Below the pieces are notes generated by a model. That model was not told the DNA's origin. It was given only the letters and a program-made list of their open reading frames with translations, and did not search any database. A DNA stretch of 64,000 nt from Endozoicomonas sp965199185 (GTDB lineage: Bacteria; Pseudomonadota; Gammaproteobacteria; Pseudomonadales; Endozoicomonadaceae), in contig CBDAQW010000003.1 of NCBI GenBank assembly GCA_965199185.1, positions 62,001-126,000 on the forward strand, read 5' to 3'. Below, piece by piece: positions 1 to 8,755 of the stretch. Each line of letters starts with the position of its first letter. The stretch's first letter is position 1. Position numbers and translations under genes: made by a program.

Positions 1-288
1 TCTCAGCCGTTGGTGGCGGTTGGTTCAAACAAGTTTGTTAGTTTTTGGTTTCAGGCTCTACGGTCAAGTTCATTCTGGCTCTTAACATTTTGGTTCAGTG
101 GCAGCTTTTAACTTTTCAGTTTCTCTCAAGTGGTGCAAGGCGGTTATTCCGCTGCAAACATCGAGAGGAGTGGCTTTAGGCTCGGTGCCAAAAAAAGATT
201 TTACAATCGAAAAGCACCTAACAAATGCTTCAAGTTCGGTCGCTTCGCTCCCCCGACGCCGCCTGCGGCGGCGCGGCTTAAGCAGGCG
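1..288. other. integron cassette, 3' part (type shared with 8036-8711)
   Basis: This is the end of a gene cassette that begins before the window. From about position 20 to the attC site it matches 8445-8711 almost base for base, so the same cassette type occurs twice in the array. I see no convincing reading frame in it. Short frames crossing the attC palindrome are low-complexity by-products of the repeat. Confidence 0.6.
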
Positions 289-294
289 TTAGGT
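216..294 (+). other. attC recombination site (79 bp)
   Basis: The outer boxes are ACCTAAC (216-222) and GTTAGGT (288-294). They fit the RYYYAAC / GTTRRRY consensus and are complementary to each other. The interior is a GC-rich imperfect palindrome that can fold into the usual attC hairpin. Recombination would occur after the G at 288, so the next cassette starts at 289. Confidence 0.85.
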
Positions 295-1071
295 GCTATA
301 CAAAGGCCTGATAATTTTCAACAATAAAAAATTAATGTATGAATTTAATTGAGTTGATTGGGATAACAACACTTCGGACACTTTCATGCAGCGATAGCTC
401 CATAGCTACTGAGTTGTCGGTAAGTGTCCATGACTTTTTCATTGCTCATGGGTAAATCTAACTTCTCAAAAACTCTACACATCAAGTGCTGATTGAACTT
501 TCGGCGTTTCCAGGTGGCGATAGAAATCACGGTTTCTTCATCGGTATTTTTTTCTTCCAGGTCTTCCAGCTTGAGTGCATTCAGGGCTGTAAACGAAGCA
601 TTGATTTGTGTGTGGATACACTCTTTCCGGCAAGATTGGCAGTCCATCAACCCTGTGTACTGCTTGGCATCCCGGAAAATAAATTCGATCTGAAACCTGG
701 CTTTGTAATATTTGATGATTGTCATCGCGTCCAGATCTGTATCGGTTGAGTAGAGCAGCGATACACCCATTTTGGTGCCTCGCTGAGTCCGCAACATAAC
801 AACACGTATACGACGTTTCAGACATTTGGAATGTACAACTGCGGTATAGATATTTTCTCCGCTTTCCAGCTGGCCTACGTGCTCAAAGCGGTGTAGATCT
901 TTGTCAGGGTTGACCTTACCATCATAAATTCTTGGGCGTCCACTGCCAGAATATGAACCGGTGTAGAGCCACAGCAGGTCGGCATCATTTCTTAACTTGC
1001 CAACGATCTGGAGGCCAGTAGCAACCACAGCGGATACAAATTTTTCCTTGAAGTAATAGGCGTCTACAGAC

Positions 1072-2566
1072 CAATGGCACTGACTTAAGCCGCTTTCCCT
1101 TGGTACTGCTTCAGTCTGCGAGCCTCAGCTCTCGAGTGTTGTAGCCTTTTATGCGGCTTTGGTCGTCGCTTTACAGCTCTTGGCTCTGACCTTCCCGGAC
1201 GATTACCAACAACATGCTGGCTTATTATTTCCAGCATGTTGGCGATCTTCTCTTCCAGCCAGCCGCCGCACGCTCCCAGTAATGTCTGGTGGAAGGATAC
1301 CAGCGTTTCCTGTGCCGCTTTAAAGCTGATCTCTCTGGGCATTTTCCTGATGCGCACTGCTGCCTTACCCATAAGGGCGCGTATCACGTTGTAAACCAAC
1401 AGGTTCACTGAAATTTCTTTTCTCACCATTTCCGGACTTTTGCACCGGAGCATTTCCATTTGCATAGTGGTTTTGATCACATCAAAATCGGTTTCAACGT
1501 GCCAGCGCTTCAGATACAGGCCGATGATCTCGGTACGAGAATACTCTTCAGCATCCAGTAACGTGGTGGCGATTATACGGGTCTTATTTTTGACGGCACG
1601 AATAACCAGCTCCTCAGGCATCTGATCGTATAATTCCCGGCTCATCCATTCCGGTCTTGCAGGGCGTGTTAACCTGAACAGCCCGTCTTTGTTACCCAAC
1701 CGTTGGTAGTACTTTCTGAAGTCAATAAGTCGTGCACCGTTTTTCTCAAACACCACATCTGCCCCGGCATGCAGCACAAGGGCCAGCAGGAAATAGTTTT
1801 CAAAATTCGCATCACCCAGCAGAATGTCGCCAGCACGCAGATGAAACAGGAGCCTTCTGAGCAGGGCTTGCTCACCCGTCTCTTTGCCCTGGTAAGGAGC
1901 TGCTGCATAATCGAGTAACGCACCACTGCCAAGGGATATCAAAACAAGAATTCTAAGAACAGGGAAACCAAGCCCTTTTTTTGGGTGTCAGGCTGCGGGT
2001 ATTCATGTTGGTTTTTCTCGGTGTCCGGCATTAAGAGTGTTGAGCCGTCAGTGATCAGAACTCGGCGTTGATGCCAGAGGCAGGATTCTGGTGAGGCGCT
2101 GTCGAGGTTATTGCCTGAGGTGCGCAGCAGTATGTTAATTGATTCCTCTGTTAACCGCTGCCGTGCTTTGGTATACGCACCGGTTCCGGTATTGGAAGGC
2201 TTGTTACCATTGACGGCCTGATCTCTTGCCTCATCAATAAGGGCGTGTCGGCATGACTTGGTGTCGCTGGCGACCTGTTTCATGAACAGGGTTAGGGTTT
2301 TAGAGGGAGGAAAGTCCCTGGCTCTGAAGCCAGGATAACTGGCCTGAAAAGCGTTGAGGTCATCAGGGGTGAGAATCGCTGACAGTGCATCGTTGCCAGT
2401 TTGGGCAAATTGACGAAGGCAATCATTAGCGAGGGACAGAAATTCAGGGCTAAACTTGGTCATGGCTTGCTCGGGGAGATGAAATTGTTCAAAGACTGTT
2501 ATAGTCGTTTTTCTTCTCGGGCAAGCCTTGGTGTTTCAGAGAATGAGCCTTAAGTCAGTGCCATTA
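1072..2566 (-). mobile_element. IS4-family element copy 1 (1495 bp)
   Basis: The terminal repeats are CAATGGCACTGACTTAAG and its near-perfect inverse at 2549-2566. The 10-bp target duplication GTCTACAGAC (1062-1071 and 2567-2576) marks a clean insertion into the older transposase gene. A second copy of identical length lies at 41430-42924. Confidence 0.92.
1085..2463 (-). CDS. IS4-family transposase, probably made by -1 frameshifting (copy 1)
   Basis: Two overlapping frames encode one transposase: 2463-1939 gives the N-terminal 174 residues and the part ending at 1085 gives the rest. The zero frame contains CAA AAA AAG, i.e. the slippery heptamer A AAA AAG (plus-strand 1975-1981). A -1 shift there joins the frames as KKGLGFPVLRIL, restoring a normal IS4 sequence of about 460 residues. 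Visible catalytic features are LITDGST (first Asp), GDANFEN (second Asp) and YLKRWHVETDFDVIK, an exact Y-(2)-R-(3)-E-(6)-K motif. The C-terminus is basic. The second copy has the same arrangement, which argues for programmed frameshifting rather than chance decay. Confidence 0.8.
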
Positions 2567-2998
2567 GTCTACAGACAGATAGCTGATACCAAGATTCAGA
2601 ATTTTTTCTGCAAGACGAATAACCTGCTCTGCATAGAGGTCGACGCGAGTTTTACCGTCTTCATCAAGGGTCTGCTCAGCATCCAGTGCATACGCTGTAT
2701 TGGATTGAAGGTCTATAACACTGAGAAGGGATAGCTCAAGTCCTCGCTCAGAGCGACTTGTGCAGCCACGCCAAAACATTCCGAGCCCATCCGTCTTCTT
2801 GCCACTTTTGGTCATAAAGCTGGCATCGAGAGCAGCTATTAACTCCTGAGCTTTCTCAACTACATCAGAGAGCATCAGGCAGTTGAAACTGGAAAAGTCG
2901 AAGGAACGGCGATACCAGCGACTAAAGCGTTTCTCACTCATCGGGGAATATCGACTCATATTCCGAAAGTTGGCTTTGCCCTGAACCACTATGAGAGC

Positions 2999-4282
2999 CA
3001 GGGCTTACGCATGAAGATAATCATTCTCATTTAGGTTTCAACAATGAATGACTTCAGTAGCTGAGCAAGATATTTGCTGCTCCATCCAGCTTTTTTACGC
3101 TTAGTCTTGATGCTTTTCTTGCTGGTGATGTCAGCCTTCAGAATATTCAGGGGCAATGCGCCGTAATGTAGATAGATTTTCAGCAGCATGTTCTTCTTTG
3201 GTCTGGCACGCGTCTTCATTAAAGGCAATATCCAACATCCAATGCAGGTTATTTTCAACTTCCCAATGCTGGCGCGTTGCGTTAAGCATCTCTCTGGCTG
3301 TAAAAGCTTTACTGGAAATGTAGAAGCGCAGGGCTGTCGTAGCTTTACCATCAATGGTTCGGTCTGACTGAACAACACCGAACTGTTTGATACCTGCCCA
3401 CTCTTCTGATGTTGAGAGAGCTGTCAGTTCATCAAAAACCCAGCAACAGCGGTACTCCTGTCGACCATGCCCTTCATTTTCATGTTCAAAAAAGGTAGCA
3501 GAGATAGCTTCCTTTGGATGGCTGCGCCAATGCTCTTCAGCTGCCACCTGAATATCATGATGTAGTGTTTTCTGATTGCCTTTGACTGCAAGAAGGTAAT
3601 CCGCTTCCTGGCTCACGCAAGTTTCAGCAATGCTCTTTTGGCAGCTGATTGCATCAGCTGTGATCACAGAGCCTTTCAGGTCAATGGCTTCAAGAAGCTC
3701 AGGTATGGCTGTTATCTCATTAGACTTCTTATCAACTTTCTTCTGCCCGAGAACAAGGCTCAGTTTAGTACTCCAGGCACTGACAATGTGAACCGCTTTT
3801 TTGCCCTTGCCTTTCCCTCTGGAGCCTTTAATAGCTTTGCCGTCGATAGGAATAATTTCAGCATCACTGTCAGGTATATCAAGGGCTTCAGGGTAAGCAG
3901 ACTGCACCCAGCGAGTGAAGCATTCCTGAAATTTATCAGGGTCTAGCAGACAAAAAACACGATAGAAGGTGTCGTGTGATGGAATACCAAAAGGGAGTTC
4001 AAGAAATGAACGAAACCAGTCTTCTTTTTCTTCACCGAATTCCTGCATCTCTTCCCATGTATCGGCTCCACTGATAATGGCACAGATGGCAATCACAAGA
4101 ATATCGGTAAAATTGTGGTCACAAGAGGAGGCACGCTTGCGTGGATCAGATAATTCGCTGAGAAACATGATTAACGGGGCTGGAACAACAGTCATCGGGC
4201 GTAAAATATGGCCATTCTACAGTCTTTTGGTACGGATACGAGCACTCTAAATGAGAATGATTATTCTCATGCGTAAGCCCTG
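2999..4282 (-). mobile_element. ISAs1-family element copy 1 (1284 bp)
   Basis: The ends begin CAGGGCTTACGCATGA and are inverted repeats. The 10-bp target duplication CTATGAGAGC is present at 2989-2998 and 4283-4292. It is nearly identical to the copies at 4684-5966 and 37958-39240 but one base longer because of an inserted G. Confidence 0.93.
3131..4195 (-). pseudogene. ISAs1-family (H-repeat) transposase, frameshifted near the C-terminus
   Basis: The protein starts MTVVPAPLIMFLSELSDPR and matches the intact 387-residue copies up to TLRRIA. A run of four G at about 3150 (three in the other copies) then shifts the frame, so the protein ends after 354 residues with PEYSEG. The family transposes by DDE chemistry; the region around PIDGKAIKGSR and the late HWEVENNLHWMLD block typical of ISAs1 are both present. 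Loss of the last 38 residues may make this copy inactive. Confidence 0.85.
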
Positions 4283-4683
4283 CTATGAGAGCAGAGAGAA
4301 GCAGCGCGATGAAGGTTTTCTGGGGCTTTTTAACACTGGACATGCCGTCCAGAGCAGCCTTTACTATGTTTTCCATGAGAGAAAAGTATCAGCGAATGGA
4401 GGGGGTGAGCTTCTCCATTTTCGCTGTTTTCTCTCATGGCCGCATCTGGCGGAAACTGTCCGAAGTATTGATAATAAAAATGCAGTTATTTCGTTATTTG
4501 AAAAGGCCCATTTACACGTAATTCCACATGGTGAGTGGTTTATAACCAAAGGTAAAGCCATTAAATTGCGCTATCATGTTGGGTTCTTTATATGGCTAGG
4601 GTTTCCTCTATTGATTTTCTTAAGTGCTATCTTAGCATTGCTTGAAATTTTCGAGCCGGGAGTAACTCAATCAGGTCAGTATG

Positions 4684-5966
4684 CAGGGCTTACGCATGAA
4701 GATAATCATTCTCATTTAGGTTTCAACAATGAATGACTTCAGTAGCTGAGCAAGATATTTGCTGCTCCATCCAGCTTTTTTACGCTTAGTCTTGATGCTT
4801 TTCTTGCTGGTGATGTCAGCCTTCAGAATATTCAGGGCAATGCGCCGTAATGTAGATAGATTTTCAGCAGCATGTTCTTCTTTGGTCTGGCACGCGTCTT
4901 CATTAAAGGCAATATCCAACATCCAATGCAGGTTATTTTCAACTTCCCAATGCTGGCGCGTTGCGTTAAGCATCTCTCTGGCTGTAAAAGCTTTACTGGA
5001 AATGTAGAAGCGCAGGGCTGTCGTAGCTTTACCATCAATGGTTCGGTCTGACTGAACAACACCGAACTGTTTGATACCTGCCCACTCTTCTGATGTTGAG
5101 AGAGCTGTCAGTTCATCAAAAACCCAGCAACAGCGGTACTCCTGTCGACCATGCCCTTCATTTTCATGTTCAAAAAAGGTAGCAGAGATAGCTTCCTTTG
5201 GATGGCTGCGCCAATGCTCTTCAGCTGCCACCTGAATATCATGATGTAGTGTTTTCTGATTGCCTTTGACTGCAAGAAGGTAATCCGCTTCCTGGCTCAC
5301 GCAAGTTTCAGCAATGCTCTTTTGGCAGCTGATTGCATCAGCTGTGATCACAGAGCCTTTCAGGTCAATGGCTTCAAGAAGCTCAGGTATGGCTGTTATC
5401 TCATTAGACTTCTTATCAACTTTCTTCTGCCCGAGAACAAGGCTCAGTTTAGTACTCCAGGCACTGACAATGTGAACCGCTTTTTTGCCCTTGCCTTTCC
5501 CTCTGGAGCCTTTAATAGCTTTGCCGTCGATAGGAATAATTTCAGCATCACTGTCAGGTATATCAAGGGCTTCAGGGTAAGCAGACTGCACCCAGCGAGT
5601 GAAGCATTCCTGAAATTTATCAGGGTCTAGCAGACAAAAAACACGATAGAAGGTGTCGTGTGATGGAATACCAAAAGGGAGTTCAAGAAATGAACGAAAC
5701 CAGTCTTCTTTTTCTTCACCGAATTCCTGCATCTCTTCCCATGTATCGGCTCCACTGATAATGGCACAGATGGCAATCACAAGAATATCGGTAAAATTGT
5801 GGTCACAAGAGGAGGCACGCTTGCGTGGATCAGATAATTCGCTGAGAAACATGATTAACGGGGCTGGAACAACAGTCATCGGGCGTAAAATATGGCCATT
5901 CTACAGTCTTTTGGTACGGATACGAGCACTCTAAATGAGAATGATTATTCTCATGCGTAAGCCCTG
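4684..5966 (-). mobile_element. ISAs1-family element copy 2 (1283 bp)
   Basis: The ends match the other copies, but the flanks do not repeat each other: GGTCAGTATG on the left, GAATTTGGCG on the right. The left flank lies inside a cassette gene and the right flank is the inner part of an attC site. The missing target duplication suggests a deletion or recombination after insertion. Confidence 0.92.
4716..5879 (-). CDS. ISAs1-family transposase (copy 2)
   Basis: This is a full-length 387-residue transposase of the ISAs1 / H-repeat-associated family. It carries the conserved blocks LPFGIPSHDTFYRVF, PIDGKAIKGSR and HWEVENNLHWMLDIAF and a basic C-terminal tail (KSIKTKRKKAGW). It is identical over nearly its whole length to the copy at 38045-39208, so the expansion is recent. 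It fills the element between its terminal repeats. Confidence 0.95.
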   Translation of the reverse strand: MTVVPAPLIMFLSELSDPRKRASSCDHNFTDILVIAICAIISGADTWEEMQEFGEEKEDWFRSFLELPFGIPSHDTFYRVFCLLDPDKFQECFTRWVQSAYPEALDIPDSDAEIIPIDGKAIKGSRGKGKGKKAVHIVSAWSTKLSLVLGQKKVDKKSNEITAIPELLEAIDLKGSVITADAISCQKSIAETCVSQEADYLLAVKGNQKTLHHDIQVAAEEHWRSHPKEAISATFFEHENEGHGRQEYRCCWVFDELTALSTSEEWAGIKQFGVVQSDRTIDGKATTALRFYISSKAFTAREMLNATRQHWEVENNLHWMLDIAFNEDACQTKEEHAAENLSTLRRIALNILKADITSKKSIKTKRKKAGWSSKYLAQLLKSFIVET

Positions 5967-5976
5967 GAATTTGGCG

Positions 5977-6448
5977 TTATGTGATCAAATATCGAGTTTA
6001 TTATCCCTTTCGATCTTGGAATTTTCAGAAGAAAAATATACACTCTGATTTCAAAGAGAGGCAATCGGATATTTGGCGTACGTTATTTGTACAAATGTCA
6101 GTTCATGGAAGGAAAATGCTGTAAGTTTTCAAACAGCGGTAGGCGGTAGCATGCATGAGAAAACATCAATTCTTTGTCTGTACATAAGCCTATTTTCCTT
6201 TTGTTCAAGTTAATCTTCAAGCGCTATTGAACATCAGGCATTTTGGTTCAGCGCAGGTTGGAACAATGAGCCATTCTTATGGGGCAAAAATTCTCAGGCT
6301 CAATATAAAGTCATGCATTTTGGCTCAGAATATTTTGGCCGTCATAAGCAACAAGCGTGGGGCAAATATGCTCCAGTTCAAACAAAACAAGATCACATAA
6401 CAATAAATTCCAGCGGACACGCCTGGCGGCGCGCCGCTGAATTTGGCG
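5977..6448 (+). other. integron cassette without a clear gene (type A, first copy)
   Basis: The cassette runs from the crossover TTATGT to the attC at 6395-6454. It is almost identical to 7564-8035. No ORF above 60 codons stands out. A possible small frame from the ATG at about 6267 (MSHSYGAKILRLN...) ends in the TAA of the attC first box. Many cassettes lack an obvious protein gene, and I would not claim one here. Confidence 0.7.
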
Positions 6449-6454
6449 TTAGCT
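6395..6454 (+). other. attC recombination site (60 bp)
   Basis: The outer boxes are ACATAAC (6395-6401) and GTTAGCT (6448-6454). The first box is complementary to the GTTATGT that opens this same cassette at 5976, as expected for an attC formed in the circular cassette. The interior CCAGCGG...CCGCTGAA palindrome forms the hairpin stem. Confidence 0.85.
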
Positions 6455-6485
6455 CACTCATCAAAATCATCACGTGAGAAATAAA

Positions 6486-7520
6486 ATGAGAGTACTTTTT
6501 GCCCGAGTGGGTTACATGAAGTTTTACCAAGGCCCTCAAAAAGGTGATGAGAGACCTATTGGGGGAGGAAAATATAATAACAATGAATTAGGCCATGAGG
6601 CATACAATTTTAAAGACGTAGATGGTCAACTATATGGTTACTTTCAGCCACATATGAAATCACCATATAAAATAAATCTAAAGAGGATTGATCCAAGTTC
6701 AATAGATAACTTTGTTGATGATGTGTTAGTTATTTTCTTTTCTAAAAATACTATTGGCAAAGGTCAAGTAATTGTTGGCTGGTATCACAATGCTACTGTT
6801 CACGAAACTATACTGTCACCTGATAATCAAGAAGAACGAGATAATTTTGGATATAATCTAGTTTCAGCTAAAAAAGACTCTGTATTACTTCCTATTTCCA
6901 AAAGAAAATATGCAATTGGTCATGGTATAGAAGGTATAAAAGAAGGCAATCCGGGTCAGGCAAACGCCTTCTACATATATGACAGCAAACTAAATAAGAA
7001 AGAGTGTAATCAAATTAACTCATGGATCTATGATGTCATAGAGTACATTAAAGGTTATGAGGGAGAGAAAATAGATTCGTTTGAAGATGAAGTTCTAGAA
7101 GAAATCGACAACTCTACTTTTATAAGTTCAGGTCAAGGTTTTCAATCAAATATTTTAATCAAAAAAGCAATTGAAAATCATGCAATGGATATGTGCAAAG
7201 AGCATTTTACAAAAAATGGTTATAAACTAATAGACACTTCGCTAAACAAGCCTTATGATTTTCTTGCGAAAAAAGGTAGTAAGGAATTATTTATAGAGGT
7301 AAAAGGAACTCAAGCTACAGGTGAAAAAATAATTCTTACCAAGAATGAAGTGGAAATGAGCAAAAAGCATGGCGAGAAAATGGTCTTGTTCTTGGTTCAC
7401 TCTATAAAGCTAAATAAAAAAAGCACGAAGAAAAACTCAGGTGTGATCGTAATCAAGTGGCCCTGGAAACTTGATAAGAAAAAGTTAACTCCTATCAGTT
7501 ACACATACACCGTAAGCTAA
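6486..7520 (+). CDS. DUF3883 (PD-(D/E)XK-like) protein in an integron cassette
   Basis: A protein of 344 residues from the ATG at 6486 (MRVLFARVGYMKFYQG); a GTG twelve bases earlier is an alternative. The C-terminal ~100 residues fit DUF3883: HAMDMCKEHFTKNGY, then KPYDFLAKKG, ELFIEVKGTQ and ILTKNEVEMSKKHG. The D...E-V-K pattern is that of PD-(D/E)XK nuclease folds, and DUF3883 is common in restriction-like and defence proteins. The N-terminal half (GPQKGDERPIGGGKYN, then IVGWYHNATV) may bind nucleic acid or a modified base, but this is inference. It is the only gene of its cassette (6449-7563) and is AT-rich. Its function is unproven. Confidence 0.75.
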   Translation: MRVLFARVGYMKFYQGPQKGDERPIGGGKYNNNELGHEAYNFKDVDGQLYGYFQPHMKSPYKINLKRIDPSSIDNFVDDVLVIFFSKNTIGKGQVIVGWYHNATVHETILSPDNQEERDNFGYNLVSAKKDSVLLPISKRKYAIGHGIEGIKEGNPGQANAFYIYDSKLNKKECNQINSWIYDVIEYIKGYEGEKIDSFEDEVLEEIDNSTFISSGQGFQSNILIKKAIENHAMDMCKEHFTKNGYKLIDTSLNKPYDFLAKKGSKELFIEVKGTQATGEKIILTKNEVEMSKKHGEKMVLFLVHSIKLNKKSTKKNSGVIVIKWPWKLDKKKLTPISYTYTVS

Positions 7521-7569
7521 CAAGAAATTCCAGGGGACGCCTGCGGCGCCCCTGAATTAGGCGTTATGT
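7515..7569 (+). other. attC recombination site (55 bp)
   Basis: The boxes are AGCTAAC (7515-7521) and GTTATGT (7563-7569). The first is the exact complement of GTTAGCT opening this cassette at 6448. Between them lies the palindrome CAGGGGACGCC-TGCG-GCGCCCCTG. Confidence 0.88.
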
Positions 7570-8035
7570 GATCAAATATCGAGTTTATTATCCCTTTCGA
7601 TCTTGGAATTTTCAGAAGAAAAATATACTCTCTGATTTCAAAGAGAGGCAATCGGATATTTGGCGTACGTTATTTGTACAAATGTCAGTTCATGGAAGGA
7701 AAATGCTGTAAGTTTTCAAACAGCGGTAGGCGGTAGCATGCATGAGAAAACATCAATTCTTTGTCTGTACATAAGCCTATTTTCCTTTTGTTCAAGTTAA
7801 TCTTCAAGCGCTATTGAACATCAGGCATTTTGGTTCAGCGCAGGTTGGAACAATGAGCCATTCTTATGGGGCAAAAATTCTCAGGCTCAATATAAAGTCA
7901 TGCATTTTGGCTCAGAATATTTTGGCCGTCATAAGCAACAAGCGTGGGGCAAATATGCTCCAGTTCAAACAAAGCAAGATCACATAACAATAAATTCCAG
8001 CGGACACGCCTTGCGGCGCGCCGCTGAATTTGGCG
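7564..8035 (+). other. integron cassette without a clear gene (type A, second copy)
   Basis: A near-identical repeat of 5977-6448, with only a few differences visible (for example ATACTC for ATACAC near the start). The DUF3883 cassette sits between the two copies, so the triplet could have arisen by re-insertion or by duplication. Confidence 0.75.
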
Positions 8036-8041
8036 TTAGGT
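7982..8041 (+). other. attC recombination site (60 bp)
   Basis: The boxes are ACATAAC (7982-7988) and GTTAGGT (8035-8041). The interior matches the attC at 6395-6454 except for one substitution in the loop (TTGCGG for TGGCGG). Confidence 0.85.
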
Positions 8042-8711
8042 GCTTTAAGTTCTGTGCCAGAAGTGCAAAACCTAAAGACCTCAGTTGTCGTGAGATTTTT
8101 TTTGTTCATTCAAAACTGCCGGGCAACATTATTCCCTTGCCTTAGCGTGCAACGGCAGTAAAATCATTCGAGTAAATCTCAGCATTGGGTTGGGTTCATT
8201 ATTTTCTGGCGTTAAAGTCAGCAAAACCTAAAGACCTCAGTTGTCGTGAGATTTTTTTTGTTCATTCAAAACTGCCGGGCAACATTATTCCCTTGCCTTA
8301 GCGTGCAACGGCAGTAAAATCATTCGAGTAAATCTCAGCATTGGGTTGGGTTCATTATTTTCTGGCGTTAAAGTCAGTGCAAAGCTCATCATTTCAGTGC
8401 AACGCCAGCAAAACCTTGTAACCTTCTCAGCAGGTGCTGGGGTAGCGTTCAAACAAATTTGTCAGTTTTTGGTTTCAGGCTCCACGGTCAAGTTGTTCCT
8501 GGCTCTTAGCATTTTGGTGTAGTGCTAGTTTTTAACTTTTCAGTTTCTCTCAAGTGGTGCAAGGCGGTTATTCCGCTGCAAACATCGAGAGGAGTGGCTT
8601 GAGGCTCGGTGCCAAAAAAGATTTTGCAATCGCAAAGCACCTAACAAATGCTTCAAGTTCGGTCGCTACGCTCCCCCGACGCCGCCTGCGGCGGCGCGGC
8701 TTAAGCAGGCG
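8036..8711 (+). other. integron cassette with an internal 156-bp tandem duplication
   Basis: This cassette has no convincing protein gene. A segment beginning CCTAAAGACCTCAG occurs at 8071 and again at 8227, giving two adjacent copies with a 156-bp period. The 3' ~265 bases match the cassette at the window start. The cassette opens with TTAGGTGC and its attC first box CACCTAAC is the matching complement. Confidence 0.75.
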
Positions 8712-8717
8712 TTAGGT
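8639..8717 (+). other. attC recombination site (79 bp)
   Basis: The boxes ACCTAAC (8639-8645) and GTTAGGT (8711-8717) enclose a sequence almost identical to the attC at 216-294, including the CCGCCTGCGGCGGCG core. Confidence 0.88.
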
Positions 8718-8755
8718 GCCCAAAAAGCAATTACATTTCCAATTAAATTCTTTAT

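Larger units (their letters stand above)
384..4376 (-). pseudogene. IS4-superfamily DDE transposase in three pieces
   Basis: Three minus-strand pieces join into one protein. The N-terminus reads from 4376 down to 4283 (MENIVKAALDGMSSVKKPQ), the middle lies at 2998-2567 (ends ISYLSVD), and the C-terminal part at 1071-384 continues AYYFKEKF and on to the stop. The last piece carries the Y-(2)-R-(3)-E-(6)-K signature as YKARFQIEFIFRDAK. The stop codon touches the left terminal repeat, as in a compact IS. Both interruptions carry 10-bp target duplications, so the gene was intact before being hit. Confidence 0.8.
367..4470 (-). mobile_element. IS4-superfamily element interrupted by two later insertions
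   Basis: The left end is CAACACTTCGGACACTT (367-383). The right end at about 4454-4470 is an imperfect inverted copy, ending CGAAGTATTG. Removing the two inner IS elements and their target duplications leaves about 1.3 kb with one transposase. A 4-bp ATAA is found on both outer flanks and may be the target duplication. A 72-bp MITE with the same ends lies at 44674-44745. Confidence 0.75.
289..4683 (+). pseudogene. integron cassette with a membrane-protein gene split by nested IS elements
   Basis: The cassette starts at 289 and is cut at 366 by the nested IS complex (367-4470). It resumes at 4471 and is cut again at 4683 by ISAs1 copy 2. Joining the two halves gives a frame encoding a charged segment (around HVIPHGEWF), then a strongly hydrophobic stretch (GFFIWLGFPLLIFLSAIL), so a small inner-membrane protein of unknown function. 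A TGA lies five codons after the first ATG of the joined frame. The 3' end and its attC are missing. Confidence 0.45.

Noticed and set aside
216..294. Short reading frames with Arg-rich peptides across the attC palindromes
   Set aside because: They arise from the GC-rich attC hairpins and have no ribosome binding site or conservation between cassettes.
5653..5934. Antisense frames repeated in all ISAs1 copies (for example MSCDGIPKGSSRNERNQ)
   Set aside because: They overlap the transposase on the opposite strand, and their repetition only reflects the repeated IS.
2999..5966. A composite transposon bounded by ISAs1 copies 1 and 2
   Set aside because: Copy 1 has its own target duplication inside the older IS, and the DNA between them is IS end plus cassette, so no unit moved as one is indicated.
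8065..8376. CRISPR-like or satellite repeat
   Set aside because: Only two long direct copies without spacers; a simple tandem duplication explains it.
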